From Hordeum vulgare subsp. vulgare (lineage: Eukaryota; Streptophyta; Magnoliopsida; Poales; Poaceae): DNA of 64,000 nt. The first letter of the stretch is position 1; each line of letters begins with the position of its first letter. The position numbers and the translations under genes are program-made. A model generated the notes under the pieces. It made no database searches. It was not told the origin of the DNA and saw nothing but the letters and a program-made list of their open reading frames with translations. Of this stretch, positions 21,331-32,900 are shown in pieces. Location of the stretch: positions 106,504,881-106,568,880 of the forward strand of contig NC_058519.1 of the NCBI RefSeq assembly GCF_904849725.1, in the 5' to 3' direction.

Positions 21331-24300
21331 AGGTCTAACCCTCATGTCACCATTGGAGTTGTGGGTGTGAGAAAGTGCATGTGTAGGTGAAGAAATAGTG
21401 AGTACCACATATGATATGGCACTATGTGAGTTATATGATTCGATGTTGTTTTTCCTTTCAACTTTGTGCCTACATCTTGTATGCAAGTACCTAGGTATTA
21501 TATATGTTTTTGGGGTATAATCATCCCAGGAATCCATTGGTGGAATCCGATTTCACTCTGGGGAAATTGCTGGAAATGTCATTTTCTGCCTTGATGCCAT
21601 GTTTAGAGCTTGGTGCCATGGGTTGTGATGGGCCCATGAGGATGATTCCTTGATGTGGCAGTAGTGGGTGAACCCCTCTACAACTTGGTAGTTTTGTTTT
21701 ATGCATAGGAGTTTGTATGCACAAGTTGTGACTTTTCAAAGTTGACATGTGGCTGAAATTGTCACCTTGGTGAAAATCTGTGATTTTCATTAAGTCTGAG
21801 AAATTGCTCTTATTTTCTTCCCTTGTTGTTGTGGTTGCAAAAGCTCATGTGTTGGGAATCAGCCCTTGCAATCAACTAGAGAGTTGGAGCTTTTGTGTTT
21901 GCCTAGCTCTCTGTTAAATTTCATGCACATTCACTTCGTGTAGATATTATTTTGGAGGCTGTCAAAATGCTTCAGAGCATAAGCAGGTGGTGAAAATCTG
22001 AGATTTTCACCAAGACCCTGAAATCTTTTACTTTTGTCCAAGTTAGCACATGTAGATCTTCCTGTGTGTGACTACTTTGTATTATCTTCTTGCTCGGGCT
22101 TGTAGAGATTTTGAATAGCTTTTGCCACATATCTTGTTTGGCACATTTGGGTGGCTATAGGTGCTTTGCATGTTGCTCACAAACTGCTATGATGCTGTTT
22201 AGGACAGATTGCGTAGTTTTGTTGTTTTTAAGCTTGTGAGTGCATAGTTGGTGGTGTGGTGAGTTTATTTGCACCACCCCACCTATATGTGTTTGTTTGA
22301 TCTTGTGGCAACCTGGGAATACCAGAAGTGTGCCATTGGATTGTGCTTGTGGTGGAGTTGATCCGTAGGACTCCATATCTTGTTTCGTAGTTTTCGGTTG
22401 ATCCGTAGCTCCCTTCTCAACGTTCTTTATATGCTTTTGCATCGTTTTCTTGTGATGCACCTGTTCATGCCATCTTCATGCATGTAAAGATAGATTAGTG
22501 TGAAGTTCTTTCTAGAAGTTCATCTTCTCTTCTCATGCATATGCTAGTGACTAGAATAGAGATGCATGCTTCATTCTCATCTCATGCATCATTGTTTGTT
22601 GCATAATGTTGTGTGGGTGTTCATTGGCTGTTATTTTTATCTTCGGTAGCACTAGGATCGGAGAGCGAGTCCGTGGATTCTGGAGAGTACGTGCAGGAAG
22701 AACAAGAGCAGTTCCAAGATGAAGACACCACAGGCAAGATGATCGTGACCTTGATATCGTATCTAGCTTTGTTATGCTTAGAATCACGTTTCCTTCGATA
22801 TATGCTCGCTGCCTACAACTTGATATAATTGCCTCCTTATATTGCCATGAAACCGAAACACCTTCCCCTCCTAGCTAATGTTGTTTGGCTAAGTAGGCTT
22901 GCTCAGCTTCCAATGATAGGTTTGCTAGTTGGAGGTGCCAGTTGTCTCATGTGATAACATGAGTATTTGATATCATTATGTTTAAACTGCTATTTAATTA
23001 ATGCACCTATATACTTGGTAAATGATGGAAGGCCTAGCCTTTTGCCGGGTGATTTGTTCCGTTATTGCCCCTTAGTTTCCGGCTACAGGTGTTTGATTCC
23101 ATAACTGATCGCTCCTAACACGTTCGGGGTTGTTATGGGGACCCCCTTGATAAATGGTGTAGTGTTAAGACTTGTCCGGCAGGACCCAACATTGGTTTTA
23201 ATTTGCTAATCACCAAATAATAATTTGCATAGGGAATAGCTACCCCAAGGATTTTAATCAACAACCCGGGCCAGTACTCCTCGTGAGTGTTGGTCCCACC
23301 TGAGCGATGTCCGGGGCCCCCCTGGTCACCCAGAGGTTTAGCCATACCAACGTCTAGCTCATCCGCCATGTCCTAAGACTGAGATACACGGCTCTTATCG
23401 GGGTCCTCGACACGACGGGAGGTCCTTCTAGTCTTGTCTTACCTTAGCGATATATCTTGCGTATAGGAATCCCGGTGAAGCTTTGGTTCTCGCCAGAGTC
23501 GAGGTTTTCCTCTAAGGAATCCGACGAGATCACGAGATTCGTGATAGAGGATTACTTTGCGGCCCGTGACCGTTTGTGATGGACTGGTTGGAGCACCCCT
23601 GCAGGGCTTAATCTTTCGGAAAGCCGTGCCCGCGGTTATGTGGCAACATGGATTATTTGTTAACATCCGGTTATAGAAAACTTGAACTAACTCTAATAAA
23701 ACTGCCAACCGTGTGCGTAACCATGATTGTCCCATTCGAAGACTTCTTTTCGATCGGGAACACAGTGGGGTTACGTTTGACCTAAGTAGGTGTTCAGGAT
23801 CACTTAGTGATCACCTAGTCTTCGACCACACGCGTAGACCATCACATCTATAACTTTGTTCTTCATAAGTTAGCCACCATAAATGCTTAGGATGATGCAA
23901 CCTTAAAACTGAACCTTCCTCGCCTAATAACTGGACTAGTTTCGGTACCAAGGTCATCGACTGTTGATTCCCTGTGGCTCACAGGTTACTTCAACACCCC
24001 AACAGGTACAGGTATGCCCGACACAAGTTATCCAGAGGGCAAGCAGCTGGCGTGGTAGTACGATGAGGAGAACGACCGCCTGTACGTGAACTATCCAGAA
24101 GACTGAGGCCGTGGTCGTGATCGTGGGTGAGCATGCGGGGTAGCATAGTCTTTTCTTGTGTTATGTAGTCCATAGCGGAACTACCTTGTCTGAATAAATG
24201 TGTGGATGTAACTCTGATATTACTTATGTGAGATGGCAAACGATTCCCTATTTGTCATTCTTAAATTATGTATGTGCTATGTATATCTTGCTTGCGAAAT

Positions 24301-24373
24301 GCATAGATGCGCTTCTTTCCATTTTTGGGGCATCGCCCCTAAATAGGAAAGGACCACATCTTAGTCGTTACAA

Positions 24374-24390
24374 GTTGGTAGCTTATGACC
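24374..24390 (+). other. Damaged primer binding site of the chromovirus
   Basis: Right after the LTR end the sequence reads gttggtagcttatgacc. Compared with the usual tggtatcagagc, the bases TCAGA appear to be missing between 'tggta' and 'gc'. A primer site of tRNA-Met type with a 5-base deletion is the simplest reading. It would prevent minus-strand priming from this copy. Confidence 0.5.
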
Positions 24391-25425
24391 ATAGGAGCCT
24401 TTGTGTGATCATACTTGGCCGAGTCGAGTCTTGTAATATGTTTTGAGTCTTAGTTATATCAGAGAGTAGGTTTCTTTTTCTCCTCTTCCATGCCCTGGTG
24501 AGGTTTTCGACTTAGGAAATCTTAATTCTACTCCTCTTCTCGCTCAAATTTATTTAAGATCACGCGGGTATTTTGAAATCTATATGATATTGATTTGACG
24601 GAGTTCTGTCTTGGTGCCTCCTGTCTGCCTTGATTTCTTCTGGGGAGTTGAGCTCGAGGGGATTCTTGTGCACATCGCCATCATTCAGATTTCTGAGTAT
24701 CTCAGAATGAAGGATATTCGTAATTGCTTCAATACTCGTAGTGGCGAGATAACCCCGATGTCCCCAGTACTGGTGCGGATTGTTCGGGAATAGTGCCATA
24801 CTTTGTATCGTTGTGATCACGAGGGTCTGTAGTAGATGAAGGTCCGAGATTCTGGTTATGTGTTGACGAATGTGATACATTGGACGGGTTAGTATAGGAG
24901 TTGTGTGAAATATTACTCCTTGTATCCGTGTACCAGATTGCATGACCAGATATTTCGGGAATTCATAGGTGGGATATCAAGTAGTGACTTATAGGACAAT
25001 CTTCCTGCAGATGCATGATGTGAGGTTGGGATTCAACATTCAGTGGGTATGTTTGTTCACGGACGTCTTACAACAGTTCTTGTTGTGTCTTAAAGAGTCC
25101 TTGTAGCTTGCTACGACTCGGGGATGCTTCGTAAGTCGTGTGCACTACCTTGCACGTGATGGCTACTGTAAATTTGAGCCCGTGCAATCTTATCCACGAA
25201 GATATCGGATGAAATCTCGATCATAAGTTTGTTCCGAGCGGTTCTAGCTCATACTTGTTTGCAAGTGGTCTTAATCAGAATTTTGTCGACACTCACTTTG
25301 AGGAAGCATTCTTACTATTTTGTTCGAGTGCAATTGCTAATATTCCTGTTCAGATATTCCTGCCTTTTCGATTCAGCTTTACCTTCAAGTTTATTCTTTG
25401 GGCTAATGTGTTGTCCGTCTTCAGG
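24391..25425 (+). other. Leader between primer site and gag
   Basis: About 1 kb without a supported gene. Short ORFs on both strands look random. It ends with 'gtcttcaggATGG', where gag starts. Confidence 0.55.
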
Positions 25426-26700
25426 ATGGCTCCACCAACTCGTCAGAATCCAGGTCATGAGGGTGTTGAGATGCCGCCACCACCGCCTCCACCACCTCCT
25501 CCACTGCCGCCTCCTCCTGCAGAGGCTTGGCAAGCGGTCATGGATGCTACAAATGCAAACACTCAGATGCTGATCCAGCTATTGCAAGAGAGGACTAATC
25601 AGCAGCAAGGCAACTTCAACCATGGTGGCAATCAGTTTACTAATCGAAGTCAATTCTTGTCAAATCAGCCGAAGACCTTCACGTCGTGTGATCAGTGGTT
25701 TGACGTTGAGGATTGGATTCGCGACATGAACAAGCACTTTGAGTGCAGCAATGTCCGTCTAGAGGATTTCATCAAGTTTGCAACATTCCAGCTGAAGGGG
25801 CAAGCTTTGATCAGGTGGCGGCAGTCAAAGGATTCCAGGGGGTGCCAGAGTGATCACATGGGATGAGTTCTACAGAGACTTCAGGTCCCACTATATCCTA
25901 TCTAGCTTTGTGGAGGAGATGCGTGAGAAGTTCAGGCGCTTGAAGCAAGGTGGTAACTCTGTGTACAAGTACAACGTCGAGTTCCACGAGCTAGCCCGAT
26001 ATGCCTTGCAGGACATTCCAGATGAGAAGAGAAAGATCTATCAGTTCAGAGGTGGTCTGAAAGGGGATTTGCAGCTAGCCCTCGCTTTGAACGATCCTGA
26101 GGAGTTCGATAAGTTCTACAACTTGGCTCTCAGGGTTGAGGCAGCTTTGCTCAGGGTGGAGAATTCGAAGAAGCGTTTCAGAGATTCCAGCTCGTCTTCC
26201 TCAACTCAGGTGGTTCATAAGCAATAGAAATATTGGGTGTCTTCTCCTCCTCCTCGGCACACGCAGCAGTTCAAGCAATCAGGTGGTCGTGGTTCTTCCC
26301 ACCCAGCTTTTCAGCAGAGGTTTCAGCAGTAGAAGCAAGGGAATCCTCAGACACAGTACCGTCAGCCGGTAGATGTTACTCGTCACAAGTGTGGGCAGAA
26401 GGGTCACTATGCCAACAAGTGCACTTCTCAGCTGCGTCTTCCGCCTCCTTCTCCAGGCAAACCTCCAAGAAATGCTATCGTGAAGTTCAACCCCAGGTCT
26501 GATAGAGTCAACATGGTGAATGCAACTGAAGCAGAGAACTTGTCAGATGTGATTATGGGTAACCTCCTCGTTAAGGATACTCCTGCTAAGGTTTTGTTTG
26601 ATTCTGGTGCTTCGCATTCGTTCCTCTCCATTCCATTTGCATCCAAGCATAATGTTCATGTTGAAGAGCTTCCTAGACCATTGTCAGTAGTTTCTCCGGG
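25426..26700 (+). pseudogene. gag-pr: Gag and protease of the chromovirus (broken)
   Basis: The start at 25426 gives a Gag with a poly-proline run, then a retrotransposon Gag domain (D-W-I-R-D-M-N-K-H-F ... W-R; T-W-D-E-F after the break). A frameshift lies near 25838. In-frame TAG codons at about 26225 and 26330 interrupt the region before the zinc knuckle. The knuckle reads R-H-K-C-G-Q-K-G-H-Y-A-N-K-C: the first cysteine of CX2CX4HX4C is Arg (tgt to cgt). The aspartic protease motif F-D-S-G-A-S-H-S-F is intact near 26598-26625. Confidence 0.85.
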
Positions 26701-27879
26701 CTAGTTCATGCATGCTAGTACTCGAGCCCGAGATGTCTTTGTCAAGATGGGTAATTATGCTTTTCTAGCGGCTCTTATTGTTCTTGGCAAATCTGACATT
26801 GATTTGATCCTTAGTATGGACTGGTTGGCTATGAACAAGGCATCAATTGATTGTGAAGCTAAAGAAGTGAAGCTAACTCACTCTTCAGAGGACGTGATTA
26901 TCTTCGCAGCGCGCGATGACACAATCCGTCTATTTTCTTTGAATGAGAAGGGTGAGATTTCTCCAATTTTGCAAGTCCCAGTGGTCTGCGAATATGAAGA
27001 TGTGTTTCCAGAAGAACTGCCAGGAATGCCCCCGCACCGAGAAGTTGAGTTCGTTATTGAGCTTGAACCGGGTACTGAGCCTATGTGCAAACGGCCGTAC
27101 AAATTGGGTCCACAAGAGCTGAAGGAACTAAAGAGACAACTCGATGAGCAGGAGTGTCTGGGTCTGATCAAACCAAGCTCATCTCCATGGGGTTGTGGAG
27201 TAATGTTTGTCAAGAAGAAGGATGGCACGGACCGATTGTGTGTCGATTACCGTTCATTGAACAATAAGACAATCAGAAACAAGTATCAACTTCCTAACAT
27301 TAATGAGTTGTTCGAGCAATTGAAAGGGGCTAAGGTCTTCTCCAAGCTCGATCTGAGGATGGGCTATCATGAAATTCACATTCGCGAAGAGGATATTCCA
27401 AATACTGCTTTCAGGACAAGCTTTGGCTCGTATGAGTATACAGTGATGTCTTTTGGTCTGGCAAATGGTCCACCGACCTTCTGTCGGATGACGAATTATG
27501 TCTTCTCCCCATTCAAGAATGAATTCGTCTTGCTGTATCTCGATGATATTCTGGTGTTTTCGGAAACTGAGGAAGATCATGGAGAACATCTCAGGCTGGT
27601 GCTTGATAAGCTGAGAGAGCATAAGTTCTATGCTAAGTTTTCCAAATGCGAGTTCTGGTTGAAAGAAGTTGTCTACCTTGGGCACATCATCTCTGCGAGG
27701 GCATCAAAGTTGATCCGTCGAAGGTGCAGGCCATTGTTGAGTGGGAGCCTCCACAAAATGTGAAGCAACTTCGAAGCTTTCTCGGGCATGCAAGCTATCA
27801 TAGAAGATTCGTTGAGAACTTCTCCAAGATTGCTAAGCCTCTCTCAAGCCTTCTTCAAAAGGGTGTGAAGTATGTCTAG
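26701..27879 (+). pseudogene. pol: Reverse transcriptase of the chromovirus (broken)
   Basis: It follows the protease after an in-frame TAG (26702). RT motifs are in order: V-D-Y-R-S-L-N, the S-K-L-D-L catalytic Asp segment, S-F-G-L-A-N-G-P, and Y-L-D-D at 27536-27547, which is intact. A one-base loss near 27697 shifts the frame before the thumb region. The thumb continues in another frame to a TAG at 27877, where a Trp codon (TGG) is expected. Confidence 0.88.
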
Positions 27880-28401
27880 TCTCCAGAGTGTCAGTTGGCT
27901 TTTGACACACTCAAAGAGAAGATCACCTCTACTCCAGTCTTGGTTCCTCCTGATGACTCCAAACCTTACCAAGTGTTCTGCGATGCCTCTCTTCAAGGTC
28001 TTGGTGCTGTGTTGATGCAAGACAAGAAAGTGGTAGCTTATACCTCGAGGCAATTGAAGCCAAGTGAGAAGAATTACCCTGTTCATGATCTTGAGTTGGC
28101 GGCAGTGGTACATTCTCTGATGACTTGGACACACCTCTTGTTGGAACGAAAGGTTGAAGTGTTCACCGATCACAAGAGTCTCAAGTACATCTTCACCCAG
28201 CCTAACCTGAATCTTCGGCAAACTCGTTGGGTGGAAATGCTCCAAGATTTTAATCCGAGCGTTGAGTACACTCCAGGCAAAGCTAATGTCGTGGAAGATG
28301 CTTTGAGCAGGAAGGCTTACTACAACAGTATCATTCTGAAGCCTCTCCAGCCTGACCTTTGTGAATCTTTCAGAAAGCTCAACCGTCAGTTAGTACCTTA
28401 G
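27880..28401 (+). pseudogene. pol: RNase H domain of the chromovirus
   Basis: The frame resumes after the TAG. It shows the Gypsy RNase H pattern: [26 protein letters not shown] and D-A-L-S-R-K. Catalytic acidic residues of these motifs are present. The segment ends at TAG 28399-28401, where a Gln codon (CAG) would keep the frame open into the integrase. Confidence 0.85.
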
Positions 28402-29394
28402 GGATTTCTTGCAAATCTTCACATATCTCCTACCTTGGAAGACCAGGTCCGAGCAGCACAACTTCTTGATGCAATGGTGAAGAAAGTTAAGATTGGCTTG
28501 GCAAAGGGAGTTCCCACATATAAGTGCTTCAGTGTTGATGCCAGAGACACATTATTCTTTGAGGATTGTTTTGTTGTTCCGAAAGGTGATCTCGGAAATT
28601 TTATCATGGAAGAAGCTCATAACTATCTGCTCTCAATACATCCAGGAAGTTCCAAGATGTATAAGGACTTGAAACAGACCTTCTGGTGGACTCACATGAA
28701 GCGTGAGATTGCTCAGTTCGTAAATGAATGTGATGTAGGTCGAAGGGTGAAAGCAGAGCATCAACATCCAGCAGGTCTTTTGCATCCATTGCCCATTCCT
28801 GAGTGGAAGTTCGACCATATTGAGATGGATTTCGTCACCGGGTTTCCGAAGTCCAAGAAGGGTAACGATGCCATCTTCGTCGTCATCGACAAGTTGAGCA
28901 AAGTGGCTCATTTCCTTCCAGTCAAGGAATCTATCTCGGCAGCTCAGCTTGCAGAGCTGTACACTTCGAGGATAGTGCCTTTGCACGGCATGCCTATGTT
29001 GATTTCTTCGGATCGTGGAAGTATCTTCACTTCCAAGTTTTGGGACTCTTTTCAAACTGTGATGGGTACGAAGATACGATTCAGCACAACTTTTCATCCT
29101 CAGACTATTGGGCAAGTGGAGAGAGTCAATCAGGTCCTTGAGGATATGCTGAGAGCGTGTGTCATTTCTTTTGGCATGAAGTTGGAAGACTGCCTACCTT
29201 TCGCTGAGTTCTTGTATAACAACAGTTATCAAGCTAGTTCAGGCAAAGCTCCGTTTGAGACTCTCTATGGTAGGAAGTGTTGTACCCCGCTCAACTGGTC
29301 CGAGACCAGCGAGCGTCAGATTCTTGGGAATGACTTGATCAAAGAAGCAGAAGAGATGTGTCGGGTCATTCGGGATAATCTCAGAGTAGCGTAG
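28402..29394 (+). pseudogene. pol: Integrase of the chromovirus (HHCC damaged)
   Basis: The frame 28402-29394 contains the N-terminal zinc domain (E-A-H ... H-P-G ... C-D-V-G), where the last cysteine of HHCC is Gly (tgt to ggt near 28738). The core has D in M-D-F-V-T-G-F-P, D in S-S-D-R-G-S and E in G-Q-V-E-R-V-N, so the DDE triad appears present. A TAG at 29392-29394 interrupts the C-terminal part. Confidence 0.85.
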
Positions 29395-29869
29395 TCCCGT
29401 CAGAAGAGCTATTATGATAGCAAGCATTGTGACATGTCTTATGAGCTCGATGACTTTGCCTATCTCAAACTGTCTCCTATGAAGGGCACACAGCGTTTTG
29501 GCATCAAAGGCAAGCTTGCTCCTCGTTTCGTTGGTCCTTTCAGAGTTGTGGCAAGAGAGGCGACCTTGCGTATCAGCTTGAGCTCCCTTCAAACTTCGCA
29601 AATGTGCATGACGTGTTCCATGTCTCTCAGCTCCGGAGGTGCTTCAAGACTCCCGAGCGCACAGTTGATCTTCTATATATCGACCTTCAATCCGACCTAT
29701 CCTATCGTGAGCATCCAATTGCAGTTCTCGAGATGACGACTGAGCGCAAGACCCGCAACAAGTCTATCAAATTTCTCAAGGTGAAGTGGTCACATCATTC
29801 CAACAAAGAGGCCACTTGGGAACGCGAGGATCACCTCCGCTCCGAATTCCCAGAGTTCTTTCGGTCCTA
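29395..29869 (+). pseudogene. pol: Integrase C-terminus and chromodomain
   Basis: After the stop the frame reads Y-Y-D ... G-P-F-R-V and then shifts frame near 29570. From 29604 a segment ends with the chromodomain pattern L-K-V-K-W-S-H-H-S ... E-A-T-W-E-R-E (about 29775-29835). Chromodomains of this class are thought to guide integration to particular chromatin marks. The reading frame stops at 29868-29870, about 40 bp before the 3' LTR. Confidence 0.85.
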
Positions 29870-29890
29870 GATCTCGGGACGAGATCTTTT

Positions 29891-29907
29891 TGTAGTGTGG
29901 GAGAGTT
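29891..29907 (+). other. Polypurine tract of the chromovirus
   Basis: tgtagtgtgggagagtt immediately precedes the 3' LTR start TGTAATGCCCC, preceded by 'gggacgagat'. This is the standard arrangement for this group, and the tract is similar to the one in the 1-13018 array. Confidence 0.6.
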
Positions 29908-32900
29908 TGTAATGCCCCAAGTGTAACATTTCCATATTTGGAACCTTGCCATGTGTGGGTCCATGTTGTCATTCTATAGACTATCATTTCATGTGTTATT
30001 TCATGTGCTCATGCTTTGTATTCCCCTTTGTATTCATGCATCCATAGCATACATACCATGTTTGTTGGTGTGGTGTTGATATTCATGTGTGTTTATGATG
30101 AATGCGTGGTGTGTGAAGTGATGAGAAAGAGTGGCTTCCAATTTTGCCTTTTATACAAAACTAGGTTTCAACAAAACCCTTCTTCTTTAATTCTTTGAGC
30201 TCTTGTTTTACTTGCTCCTTTTCTGGTTTAGAAATGTTGGCCTTTTAGTCTTATTCTGGTAAGTGTGGAGATGTGAAAGAGGGATTTTAAAACTTTGTTT
30301 TGATGTGGCTTACCTTCAAAACCAGATTTAAATAAATCCGATTTGTAATTATTGTAGTGTCCCAAAAATCCTATTTTCATTTTATTTTATTGGGGGCATA
30401 ATTCCTTATGACCAGGGGCATTTTTGTTTTATTTTAGGGTCAACAGTTTTGCCTATGTGAATTTATTTGCCTCTGTTTTTTTTAAATAGAAAACCAGTGG
30501 GTTTTCTTTCTTACCTGGCGCCATCGAGTGGGCTTACTCCTCCTCGCTGGCTCAGCTGCCTTCTCTCGAGCGTAGCCCATTCCCCGTCACTTTTCTGTTG
30601 ACGCCGTGTCTTCTTCCCTCTCCTTTCCGTCAGTCTATCAGAGAGAGAGCGATAGAGGGGCTCGATGTCGTGGCTTCACGGACGACGAGGCGGCCCCCTC
30701 GCCCCATATATATACCTCGGCGTCTGAGCCATGTTTTTGGTTTCCTCCAAGCCGCCGCCACCTCCTTTCCCATCTTCCTCCTCCCTCTCCCTCGTCGACA
30801 GAAGGCGGCCAAGCTCCTCCTCCTCCATGGCCGATCCCTGATGAGGTCGCCGCCGTCGATGTCGTACCCCTTCTTCCTCTCCAAGCGTTCCAGGAGCAAG
30901 CGGAGATCCAGGGGAGCCTGTTCCCGCAGCTAGACGACGACGATCGTCTATGCTTCCACTACATCGACGACGACCCATTCTTCCTCCTCTGATCCGACGA
31001 CTCCTTCCACAACGGCTTCTTCCTCTTCGACGCTATCTTCCTCTCCGTCAAGCGCATCCTCCTCAACCAGTGGGTGAGCAGCCGGTCTCCTTCCCGTTCT
31101 CCTGTCGGTAGATCCCCTCATAGGTCGTAGCTTCGCGCCATAGTTTCTCTCTGTCGCCGGTGCTGCCATGCTCGTGGAGCAGCAGTTGCAGTGCGCATCT
31201 CGTCGAGGTTAGGTGCGAAATGGATCCACCTTGAGTCCCTCTTCCTCCCCGTGAGAGACCGTAGATCAATTTGTAACGTAGCACCGGCGGTGACCCTCCC
31301 CTGTTCCGGTCGCCGTCGCGTGGGAGGAGAAGCAGGGGGTGTCTCTAAGTGAGTTACCTCCCCCTGTGTAGTAACAACCGAATGCATAGTGCAGTGGCAG
31401 TATGGTGGTTTTGTCTTCTCGCAGGTCTTGGGTTCGAGCCCCCGCATCGCCCCCTTTTTGTTGATTGTTTTTCTGGCACAGTAGCAACAGGGGGTAGCTT
31501 ACCCTGGTAGCTCCCTCTGTTCTGTCGAGCCCAGGAGTAGTGGTGCGGTGGTAGAGTATGTTTGATGTGGCCAGTAGGTTGTGGGTTCGATCCCCAAACC
31601 ACCCCTTTTTGTTTTTATTTCCTTTTTTTTGCTATTTGAAGTGGGTGTGTTCTTGCTTTTCTTGGGCAGCAATATAGTTGTGCCTATGTCACATCCAGTA
31701 GGTTTTCACTTTGTTTTAGCTAGTGTGCTTGTGTATATGTGCTTGTGCATATGTGCACTAGTGTGAGAGGTGAAGGAGTAGTTTGTGTATGTAGTTGCAA
31801 GCAGATCCATGTGTGTGTTTATGTGTTTGTGTGGGTGGCCTTGTGAGTGTGAGCTCATAACCATGGGTAGTTGTGTGTATGTGATGTGCTATGGCACACA
31901 TACATGAGGTCTAACCCTCATGTCACCATTGGAGTTGTGGGTGTGAGCAAGTGCATGTGTAGGTGAAGAAATAGTGAGTACCACATATGATATGGCACTA
32001 TTTGAGTTATATGATTCTATGTTGTTTTTTCCTTTCAACTTTGTGCCTACATGTTGTATGCAAGTACCTAGGCATTATATATGTTTTTGGGGTAGAATCA
32101 TCCCAGCAATCTATTGGTGGAATCAGATTTCACTTTGGGGCACTTTTTGGAATTGTCATTTTCTGCCTTGATGCCATGTTTAGAGCTTGGTGCCATGGGT
32201 TGTGATGGGCCCATGAGGATGATTCCTTGATGTGGCAGTAGTGGGTGAACCCCTCTACAGCTTGGTTGTTTTGTTTTATGCTTAGGAGTTTGTATGTGCA
32301 AGTTGTGCCTTGTCAAAGTTGACATGTGGCTGAAATTGTCAGCTTGGTGAAAATCTGTGATTTTCACAAAGTGTGAGAAACTTCTGTTATTTCCCTTTTT
32401 GTTGTGGTTATAAAAGCTCATGTGTTGGGAATTAGACCTTGCAATCAACTAGAGAGTTGGAGCTTTTGTGTTTGTCTAGCTCTCTGTTAAATTTCATGCA
32501 CTTTAACTTCCTGTAGATATTATTTTGGAGGCTTTCAAAATGCTTCAGAGCATAAGCAGCTGTAGATCTTCCTGTGTGTGACTCCTTTGTATTATCTTCT
32601 TCCTCAGGCTTGTAGAGCTTTTGAATAGCTTTTGCCACATATATTGTTTGGCACATTTGGGTGGCTGTAGGTGCTTTGCATGTTGCTCACAAACTGCTAT
32701 GAGGTTGTTTAGGACATATTGCATAGTTTTGTTGTTTTGAAGCTTGTGAGTGCATAGTTGGTGGTGTGGTGAGTTTCTTTGCATCACCCCACCTATATGT
32801 GTTTGTTTGATCATGTGGCAACCTGGGAATACCAGAAGTGTGCCATTGGAGTATGTTTGTGGTGGAATTGATCCGTAGGACTCCATATCTTGTTTTGTAG

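Larger units (their letters stand above)
19286..24372 (+). repeat. 5' LTR of the chromovirus
   Basis: Pairs with 29908-34880. The terminal TG has become TT (tttaatgcccg against tgtaatgcccc on the right); the 3' end GTCGTTACA is intact. In order it contains: conserved U3; a GC-rich block with TATA box and an ORF (19984-20508); two tRNA-like modules (20761-20988); a TG-rich stretch (21090-21310); and a long non-coding remainder. It is longer than the 3' LTR mainly because the right copy lacks about 44 bp (near 21255-21300) and about 63 bp (near 21990-22050). Confidence 0.9.
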
